A DNA stretch of 26,285 bases from Cylindrotheca closterium. Its lineage: Eukaryota; Bacillariophyta; Bacillariophyceae; Bacillariales; Bacillariaceae. Where the stretch lies: the NCBI GenBank assembly GCA_933822405.4, contig CAKOGP040001546.1, forward strand, positions 1-26,285, read 5' to 3'. The translations under genes were made by a program, and so were the position numbers. Below the pieces are notes generated by a model. That model made no database searches and was not told where the DNA came from. It was given only the letters and a program-made list of their open reading frames with translations. Positions 19,402 to 26,285 of the stretch are shown piece by piece (within the stretch, counting starts at the first letter, position 1; each line of letters begins with the position of its first letter).

Positions 19402-20877
19402 GTTGCAGTACTAAAGACAGTAAAGCTATCCTTGAAGCACAGCACAATCTATGTTTCCAACAGATTGGGAATGAGATGAAAGCTGATTATGAAGTGTACG
19501 ACGCTACAATGATCGCTCATTGCATGATGCAGATCAAGGCCAAGTTCGATACTGATGAAGGTCTGAACTTCATTCAACAGTATTACAGAAATCAAGGACA
19601 GAAGAAATTTGGTGATGATGGAAAGGATGCTGTGAATAAGGAATTGAGACAAATGCTCCTGAGAGATCGTTTTACTCCCAAATTTGTTAAAGACAAGAGC
19701 GCTTCTGAGCGAAAGAAGGCCCAATCAGCGATGATGTTACTTGCAGAGAAGCAATTCGAAAAGATGATTAAAGGTCGCCTAGTATTCCAAGGCGATGGAA
19801 CTCGTGAATGGTTATCGCGAGAGGACACTGCAAGTCCAACTGCCTTGCAGGAAGCAATCACCACTACTTGTGTTATTGATGCACACAAAGGTAGAGATAT
19901 AATGACAATGGACGTGCCTAACGCTTTCATTCAAACTTATATGCCTGAAGCTAAGGAAGGAGAAGATCGTATCTACATGAAAATCACTGCCATGATGGTC
20001 CAGATATTGATTGACATGGCCCCAGAGTATCGCAAATACGTTGTATTAGAGAACGAAAACCGAGCAATCTATGTGCGGGTACTATGTGCTATATATGGGA
20101 TGTTGCAATCGAGCCTCCTATTCTATAATCAGTTTTGAAGTGATTTGGAGGCAAAGGGATTTGTTTTCAATCCGTATGACCCGTGTGTTGCTAACAAAGT
20201 TGTTAATGAAAAGCAGCAAACTATCAGATTTCATGTTGAGGATCTTATGTCAAGTCACATGGATCCAAAAGTAAATGACAAAATTTGCTATGTGGTTGAA
20301 CATGAGATATGGTTCAATCAAGGCATGTACAATTGTCAGAAGAAAGATACACAGATATCTTGGAATGACTTTGGATTTCTTGGTGAAAGGAAAATTTTCC
20401 TATCAAGTTCAACAAGGATTCAAAGCAGGAAACACCTGCTGGTAACGATTTACTGGAAGCTGGTAAAGGGAAGTTACTCAGTGCTGAGTACCGTCAGATC
20501 TTCCATACTACTGTTGCAAGGGGGCTTTATGTCTCTAAGAGAGCTTGTTTGGATATCCATCCGACGGTAACTATTCTTGCCTCAAGGGTTTGAGATCCTA
20601 CAGAGTCTGATTGGAAGAAGTGTGTTCGCATGATGCAATATTTGTTTTGTACATCGTTGTATCACCTGACACTTGCCGCCAAATCACTACAAGTCATGAA
20701 ATGGATGATCGACGCATCATTTGCGGTGCATCCAGATCTCAAGAGCCATACTGGCGGCACTCTGTCCTTTGGAGGAGGTGCAGCTCAAGTGATGTCAAAG
20801 AAGCAAAAGCTAAACAGCAGAAGCAGTATGGAAGCGGAACTGATTGCTGTTGAAAATGTTGTCACGATGATATTATG
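19402..20877 (+). pseudogene. Family-A RT and RNase H fragment (copy D)
   Basis: This starts abruptly in the linker (CSTKDSKAILEAQHNL) against element F and carries the only extended RT in the window: FIQQYYRNQGQKKFGDDG, KGRLVFQGDGTREW, the palm motif MDVPNAFIQT near 19910, and LCAIYGMLQSSLLFYNQF ending at a TGA (20136-20138). The catalytic block reads HVEDLMSSH near 20230-20260, where fragment C has HVDD: the first Asp is Glu here. One extra A near 20281 shifts the frame. RNase H (IDASFAVHPDLKSHTGG, SSMEAELIAVENV) is intact up to 20877, where the sequence switches to inverted integrase. It keeps the base missing from copy 2 at about 12946. Confidence 0.87.
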
Positions 20878-21014
20878 GAAGTTCAGCAACAATGTCACTC
20901 TAGTAGTTGATATTGACATTATCAATGAACTGCTGCGGACTGAAATGTGATGAGATACTGTGTTTCTGGGGAAAGACATTCAATAGCTTGGCGTCTTGAC
21001 GACCAAGACATTCA
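20878..21014 (-). pseudogene. Inverted family-A integrase fragment
   Basis: The reverse complement matches about 11425-11555 of copy 2, the segment after the catalytic Glu of integrase (LLNVFPQK, ISSHFSPQQLI region). It is joined on the left to plus-strand RNase H and on the right to plus-strand pre-integrase, with only one to three shared bases at each junction. Confidence 0.82.
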
Positions 21015-21079
21015 GACGCATCTACATTGAAAAGCAAGTCAACAAGACCAAGTCCAAAGAAGACACACGATGACTTCTT
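21015..21079 (+). pseudogene. Plus-strand family-A pre-integrase fragment (65 bp)
   Basis: This matches about 10958-11023 (DASTLKSKSTRPTPKKTYDDFF) with a handful of substitutions. It is a small island between two inverted pieces. Confidence 0.82.
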
Positions 21080-21431
21080 TGAATCCTTCCTTATTCTTTC
21101 GAACAGTTGCCATCTTGGAGGTCATCTCCAGTCCAGCATATCCATTCTGTTTGTTTGAAGAAAGTTCGAAATGAGGTTGATTTTTTAAGTTATTTAACTG
21201 GCCACTTTACATTGCACTTGTCTCTTTGGCACCTGGTTCAACATTCGCTCCAAGTTGCTCCAACATATACACACCCTTGCAATTCACAAATTGCATCTTC
21301 CTGTCTCCATCATAATGCACAATAATGTCATTGTCAGCATCACTATCCATAGTAGCGCGGTATTCCGCAGCAATCATTAAATCCTTGGTGGCCAAGTTGC
21401 ATTCCGCTGAACGCAATTTCACCATTAGCAT
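21080..21431 (-). pseudogene. Family-A protease to pre-integrase remnant (copy E)
   Basis: Minus strand. It matches the protease C-terminal region of copy 2 (MIAAEYRATMDSDADND, FVNCKGVYMLEQLGA) and then the block around 10730-10790, ending at 21080 inside KNKEGF. Upstream it joins directly to the Gln/Gly-rich segment near 21400, so the protease active site and about 500 bp are deleted. Confidence 0.8.
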
Positions 21432-22490
21432 TCATAGAATAAGCGACAGTAACAGTGCCGCCACCTCAAGTCGGAATCTGCATGAGCTGCATTCCCAAAG
21501 GAACTTGCATCATCTGATTACCTGTAGTACCAGCAAGTTGCAATGATGTGTTAACGCTTCCCGCAACACTTGATGCTCCACTTGTGGATGCTGAAGTTCC
21601 AGGAACTATAGCTGGAACATTAGCTGGGACAGTTGCTCCAATCTGATTAAGATTTTCTTTCTTTATCATTGCCATTCTTATCCTTTCCCTTGATAGCATC
21701 GTGGAAGACATTTGACGTATCGTAATAGCCAGTCTTCACAACCTGCGGAGTTCAAGCTTGAGTTGCATCAAATCCTTGGCGCACTTGAGCACCACTGAAG
21801 CCTTGTTGGCTGAGTTGCATTCCACTGAACGCAATCTCAACGTTAGCATTCATAGAATAAGTGACAGTAACGGTGCTGCCACCTTGAGTTGGAGTCCGCA
21901 TGAGCTGCATTCCCAAAGGAACTTGCATCATCTTATTACCTGTAGTACCAGCAAGTCGCAATGGTGTGTTAACGCTTCCCGCAACACTTGATGCTCCACT
22001 TGGGGATGCTGAAGTTCCAGGAACTATAGCTGGAACATTAGCTGGGACAGTTGCTCCAATCTGATTAAGATTTTCTTTCTTTATCATTGCCATTCTCATC
22101 CTTTCCCTTGATAGCATCGTGGAAGACATTTGACGTATCGTAATAGCCAGTCTTCACAACCTGCGGAGTTCAAGCTTGAGTTGCATCAAATCCTTGGCGC
22201 ACTTGAGCACCACTGAAGCCTTGTTGGCTGAGTTGCATTCCACTGAACGCAATCTCAACGTTAGCATTCATAGAATAAGTGACAGTAACGGTGCTGCCAC
22301 CTTGAGTTGGAGTCCGCATGAGCTGCATTCCCAAAGGAACTTGCATCATCTTATTACCTGTAGTACCAGCAAGTCGCAATGGTGTGTTAACGCTTCCCGC
22401 AACACTTGATGCTCCACTTGTGGATGCTGAAGCTCCAGGAACTATAGCTGGAACGTTAGCTGGGACAGTGGCTCCAATCTGATTAAGATT
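21400..22490 (-). repeat. 418-bp tandem amplification inside gag/pre-protease (copy E)
   Basis: The same segment recurs with an exact 418-base offset: GAACTATAG is found at 21603, 22021 and 22439, and GCATCAAATCCTTGGC near 21768 and 22186. There are about 2.6 copies. Each unit holds the Pro/Ala-rich segment, the TQGG...FSGMQLSQQGFSG segment and GYYDTSNVFHDAIKGKD. On the minus strand the unit joint reads GGCAATG, then an A-rich ATAAAGAAAGAAA filler, then AATCTTAATCAG. The two full copies are nearly identical, so the amplification is recent relative to other decay here. Each contains a stop (QA*TPQ). Confidence 0.92.
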
Positions 22491-23590
22491 GAGCTTCTTC
22501 CCATAGTCGACATTTTGATCCTGATTCTTCCTTTGGGTTTTTGGTAGCAGTCTGTCTGGGCACTTTGGAGACATATGGTCTTTGTTGCTGCCTTCTTTCC
22601 ATCCTTCGGTTTCCCCTTGCCTTTACCTTTACCTTTATTAGGTTGGTCTTTTCCTTGGTAGAGGTTCACTCCCGGATTTTTAATCACATCCATGTGAATC
22701 TTCAACATATCTTGTGCTTGCTGACCGCCTTTTGAAAGGAATCCACTTCCCTGCAATAGTTCGTCTGAAGATCCAGCATCAGAGGAGCTGTTCTTGTTTG
22801 ATGGCAGTTGCACAGAAATCCTGTTGCAAGAACGGCTTCAAAGATATCATCCTTGAACTTGTCTTGAGCAGCAGTATCGGTGCTAGCAATAGCAGCATAC
22901 TGCAAAATTTTGGAACCAGTCAATGCCATATAGATCTTGTAGGACTTCAGCCTGTCTCAAGAATCGTTCCTTGAAATGCATCAAGTTTTCCGTTGTTCCT
23001 TGCTTCATAGCAAAGAACTTTTGATTTGCTTCCCAGAAATCCAAGAAATCATACTCAGCATCAGCACTCTTCTTCATGAATCGTTCAATATATTTCAAGA
23101 GTTTGATTGGATCTTCAAGAGTAGTCGTGAAATTGGCTTCACCTCAAAGCTTGATATCCATCGCCTTTGTCACAAACTTCAGCATGATGTTTGATTTGAT
23201 GGTTCTCTTGTTTGTCTTGAAGTAGGCTGATCTTCGCATGTTCTCGTCGAGCTTTGCAGAATAGAGAATCTTGTTTTGGGCCATCTCTGTTTCTCTTGCA
23301 ACAGCTTCAGTTTGAGTTGGAGCGTTCAATCTTGGAGCGATCGCATTGAAGTCGATCGACTTTCCATCTCAAATTGATTTCACCATGTCTTTGGAACATT
23401 TCATTCCAGAAGCTTGGATATAGTCAATCACTCTTTCTTCCGCATGTTTGTACAACGATCTTGCCTTTCCATAGTTTTCATCTTTCGTTGAAAATAGATG
23501 TTTCACAACTGTTGAACTCAAATTGCTCTTGACTTTCTGAGGAGTCACACATCCTCTTCCAGCACCGGATGAAGAACGGGAATCACTCAC
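22442..23590 (-). pseudogene. Family-A gag pseudogene (copy E)
   Basis: Minus strand, 5' to 3': the N-terminal RSSSGAGRGCVTPQKVKSN; an in-frame TGA at 23369-23371, shared with copy 1; the gag core that copy 1 has partly lost (YDFLDFWEANQKFF, LMHFKERFLRQAEVL near 22950-23050); a frameshift near 22900; and a GK-rich stretch near 22615-22640. The bases encoding the first half of the zinc knuckle (CYVCG) are deleted. The first ATG used in copy 1 is absent because 12 bases are missing, so the natural start is unclear. Confidence 0.82.
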
Positions 23591-23654
23591 TTCTTTGTAG
23601 ATAAGGCAGTGCTGTTCTTGACATAAATTTATTTTGTTGCCTTTTGTGATTGAA

Positions 23655-24068
23655 TGTTAAAATAAAGCAAAATGTGTTCTATTGTGAGTGCCTTTAGCGC
23701 TCAGAACAAACTCTCTGCAATCTCAATTTGTAATCGACTGTACAACACTTTCACAACAATAGTTCTCCTGTGTCTAGGTATACTTTGAGTGAAATTGTTC
23801 CTATTTGATTAATATTTGGCTTGAATTGATGATTCAATCACAAAAGTAATTTCAACTATTTTCCCTTGGAAAATCCCTTGTTCACAGAACTTGATTCGAC
23901 CTCTACGACATTTTTGTGTTACAAGCAGTACTTTGGGACATCTTGTACTATTCCCTACTGCATTGTACACAACACCAATATTTCACTTGTATAGGGTCAT
24001 TCCCTTTTTGTGTGGATATAGATTGTCCGACAGACTTGCGTCCGGCATACTTGCGTCGAATCCCGACA
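23655..24068 (-). repeat. Family-A LTR, minus strand (414 bp)
   Basis: The reverse complement matches 13621-14035 from TGTCGGGATTC to TTTAACA. It is followed on the minus strand by the same leader as copy 1, so it acts as the 5' LTR of copy E. On its other side are about 11 bases matching the end of the family-A 3' untranslated region (TTTGATCGTGA), so the same LTR also sits where a 3' LTR would be for the gag stub at 24080-24580. Confidence 0.9.
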
Positions 24069-24580
24069 TCACGATCAAAGTGCCAGTTGGCTTGAAGTTT
24101 GACATTTGTTGTACCAGCAGGACATGGAATAAGATAGACAGCATTGCCATTCTCATCCTTTCCCTTGATAGCATTGTGGAAGACATTTGACGTATCGTAA
24201 TAGCCAGTCTTCACAACCTGCAGAGTTCAAGCTTGAGTTGCATCGTATCCTTGGCGCACTTGAGCACCACTGAAGCCTTGTTGGCTGAGTTGCATTCCAC
24301 TGAACGCAATCTCACCATTAGCATTCATAGAATAAGGGACAGTAACAGTGCCGCCACCTTGAGTTGGAATCTGCATGAGCTGCATTCCCAAAGGAACTTG
24401 CATCATCTTATTACCTGTAGTACCAGCAAGTCACAAAGGTATGTTAACGCTTCCCGCAACACTTGATGCTCCACTTGCGGATGTTGAAGCTCCAGGAACT
24501 ATGGCAGGAACAGTAGCTGGGACAGTGGCTCCAATCTGATTAAGTTTGAGCTTCTTCCCATAGTCAACATATTGATCCTG
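24069..24580 (-). pseudogene. Family-A gag/pre-protease stub, left arm of an inverted repeat
   Basis: The minus strand runs from NQDQYVDYGKKL through the Pro/Ala-rich and TQGGGTVTVPYS segments to LQANWH, then joins the last bases of the 3' untranslated region at the LTR. All of protease, integrase, RT and RNase H is deleted between them. A TGA lies at 24431-24433, as in the plus-strand arm. Positions 24080-24580 pair with 24938-25438. Confidence 0.85.
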
Positions 24581-25087
24581 ATATATTTGAAGCCGTTCTG
24601 GCAACAGGATTTCTGTGTAACTGCGATTGAACAAGAACAGCTCCTCTGATGCTGGATCTTCAGACCAACTATTGCAGAGAAGTGGATTATTATCCAAAGA
24701 CGGTCAGCAAAGCACAAGAAGATTCACATGGATGTGATTAAAAATCCGGGAGTGAACCTCTACCAAGGAAAGGACCAGCCTAATAAAGGTAAAGGTAAAG
24801 GTAAAGGTAAAGGTAAAGGTAAAGGCAAGGGGAAACCAAAGGATGGAAAGAAGGCAGCATGTTATGTATGTGGCAAAGAGGACCATATGTCTCCAAAGTG
24901 CCCAGTCAGACTGCTACCAAAGATCCAAGGGAAGAATCAGGATCAATATGTTGACTATGGGAAGAAGCTCAATCTTAATCAGATTGGAGCAACTGTCCCA
25001 GCTACTGTTCCTGCTATAGTTCCTGGAGCTTCAGCATCCACAAGTGGAGCATCAAGTGTTGCGGGAAGCGTTAACATACCTTTGTGA
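24581..25087 (+). pseudogene. Family-A gag fragment with intact zinc knuckle (copy G)
   Basis: This starts abruptly inside gag (IFEAVLATGFLCN). A deletion of 8 bases near 24717 shifts the frame. From 24728 it reads MDVIKNPGVNLYQGKDQ, the GK repeat, and the only complete zinc knuckle in the window, CYVCGKEDHMSPKC (CX2CX4HX4C, about 24860-24902), a nucleic-acid-binding motif of retroelement nucleocapsid. The frame stops at the TGA at 25085-25087, where copy 1 has CGA. The 24728 Met is internal, not a true start. Confidence 0.83.
24788..24823 (+). repeat. GGTAAA hexamer microsatellite in gag
   Basis: Six perfect GGTAAA units encode a (GK)n stretch just before the zinc knuckle. Copies 1 and E have only two perfect units at the same place, so the repeat number varies between copies without breaking the frame. 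Confidence 0.92.
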
Positions 25088-26285
25088 CTCGCTGGTACTA
25101 CAGGTAATCAAATGATGCAAGTTCCTTTGGGAATGCAGCTCATGCAGATTCCAACTCAAGGTGGCGGCACTGTTACTGTCCCTTATTCTATGAATGCTAA
25201 TGGTGAGATTGCGTTCAGTGGAATGCAACTCAGCCAACAAGGCTTCAGTGGTGCTCAAGTGCGCCAAGGATTCGATGCAACTCAAGCTCAAACTCTGCAG
25301 GTTGTGAAGACTGGCTATTACGATACGTCAAATGTCTTCCACGATGCTATCAAGGGAAAGGATGAGAATGGCAATGCTGTCTATCTTATTCCATGTCCTG
25401 CTGGTACAACAAATGTCAAACTTCAAGCCAACTGGCACTATGCTAGTGAAGATGAAGATTTGCCTGATCTTGCTACTGAAGCAGATCAAGGTCTGCAGAT
25501 TATTCAAAGCCGAAGAAAGGAAAGAGATCCATTTGGGTTGTACGATCATGTCATCATGGACAGTGGTTGTACAAACACCACCATTTGTAATGGTGAGCTG
25601 ATGCATGGACTCCGTCATGCTGAGAAAGAACTTGAAATGCACACTAACGTGGGCAGCAGAGTTCTTGACAAAGAAGGTTTTCTTGGAAGATTTCCACCTC
25701 CAGTTTATCACGATGAAGATGGATTTGCCAATGTACTTGCTATGCGCGAGATGATTGCTGCGGGATACCATATTATTATGGATACTGATGCTGACAATGC
25801 TTTTACTGTGCATTGTGATGGAAACCGAAAGATGCGATTTGTGAATTGTAAGGGTGTATATGTGTTGGAGCAACTTGGAGCGAAAGTCAAACCAGGTGCC
25901 AAAGAGACAAGTGGGATGTACCGTCGCCAGTTAAGCAACTTAAATAATCAACCCCATTCAAACAAACAGAATGGATATGCTGGACTCGAGATGACCTCCA
26001 AGATGGCAACCGCTTGAAAGAACAAGGAAGGATTCACTCCAAGACAAGTCAAGGCTGCGATGGAAGCGAGAAGTGCAATGCACGTACTCAATGCTCCAAG
26101 CACCAAAAGTCTGAAGTATGCGATCCGATCTGGTCTCATCAAGAACTGTCCTATCACCGAAGAAGCGATCAATCATGCCAAAGCAATCTTTGGACCTGAC
26201 GCCTCTACATTGAAAGGCAAGTCAACAAGACCAACTCCGAAGAAGACGTACGACGACTTCTTCAGTCCACCAGAGGAATTATATC
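25088..26285 (+). pseudogene. Family-A protease and pre-integrase region (copy G), runs off the window
   Basis: In frame with the gag part across the TGA at 25085-25087. It carries the Gln/Gly-rich segment, the protease site IMDSGCTNTTICNG near 25550-25590, the rest of the protease, and a second TGA at 26015-26017 (ATA*KNKEG) where copy 2 has CGA at 10772-10774. The frame then continues open through the pre-integrase block (KNCPIT, AKAIFGPDASTLKGK) to the window edge. Apart from these two stops no frameshift is visible from 24728 to 26285, so this is the least damaged copy. Confidence 0.85.

Larger units (their letters stand above)
24080..25438. repeat. 501-bp inverted repeat with 357-bp spacer
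   Basis: Arm 24080-24580 is the near-identical reverse complement of arm 24938-25438; both cover the same gag/pre-protease segment. The spacer 24581-24937 holds the upstream part of the right-hand gag copy, including the zinc knuckle. A transcript across it would fold into a long hairpin. Confidence 0.88.

Noticed and set aside
25328..25873. Minus-strand ORF of 181 residues
   Set aside because: It is antisense to the protease region of copy G, and a parallel antisense frame exists opposite copy 2 for the same reason.
1..26285. UGA reassigned as a sense codon in this genome
   Set aside because: The TGA sites have CGA in sister copies, TGA also ends frames that are otherwise dead, and frameshifts and TAA/TAG stops accompany them, so decay explains them better.

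Overview
This window is a eukaryotic transposon graveyard, most likely from a diatom or related stramenopile. The reverse-transcriptase and gag/protease sequences resemble the Copia-type (CoDi) LTR retrotransposons and the endonuclease-bearing non-LTR elements I know from diatom genomes. That organism call is inference from family resemblance. I see no intact host gene and no rRNA, tRNA or CRISPR, and no element carries an unbroken coding set.

Layout. (1) 1-1379, plus strand: the end of an LTR, a leader and a broken gag of a Copia-type family, here called family A. (2) 1380-2712 and 7645-8465, minus strand: two halves of one inverted family-A pol fragment (C), split by (3) a different, degenerate Copia-type element B (2713-7644, minus). 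B has its own LTRs, a primer-binding site and a 33-bp tandem repeat in its leader. (4) 8466-9660: about 1.2 kb unrelated to the repeats, with one unidentified minus-strand ORF. (5) 9661-14035, plus: a family-A copy from mid-gag to a complete 415-bp 3' LTR, missing the RT core. (6) 14036-19401, minus: a non-LTR retrotransposon F with a long ORF1, an apurinic-type endonuclease that is partly duplicated in tandem, and the start of the RT domain, cut off at the LTR edge. (7) 19402-21079: a mosaic of family-A pieces in alternating orientation (RT/RNase H plus, integrase minus, pre-integrase plus). (8) 21080-24068, minus: a family-A 5' end (LTR, leader, gag) with a 418-bp tandem amplification. (9) 24080-26285: a gag stub and a plus-strand gag/protease copy that form a 501-bp inverted repeat around a 357-bp spacer.

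Reading across copies, several in-frame stops are TGA codons where a sister copy or the family consensus has CGA (Arg). This fits C-to-T decay at CpG sites in silenced elements. Divergence is uneven: element B's LTRs differ at about 11% of sites by hand count, while the family-A LTR ends enclosing B differ at only about 3%. Simple nesting does not predict that order. The most interesting signals are this age paradox, the inverted repeat that could act as a small-RNA source, the tandem amplifications, and the density of inversion junctions between related copies.
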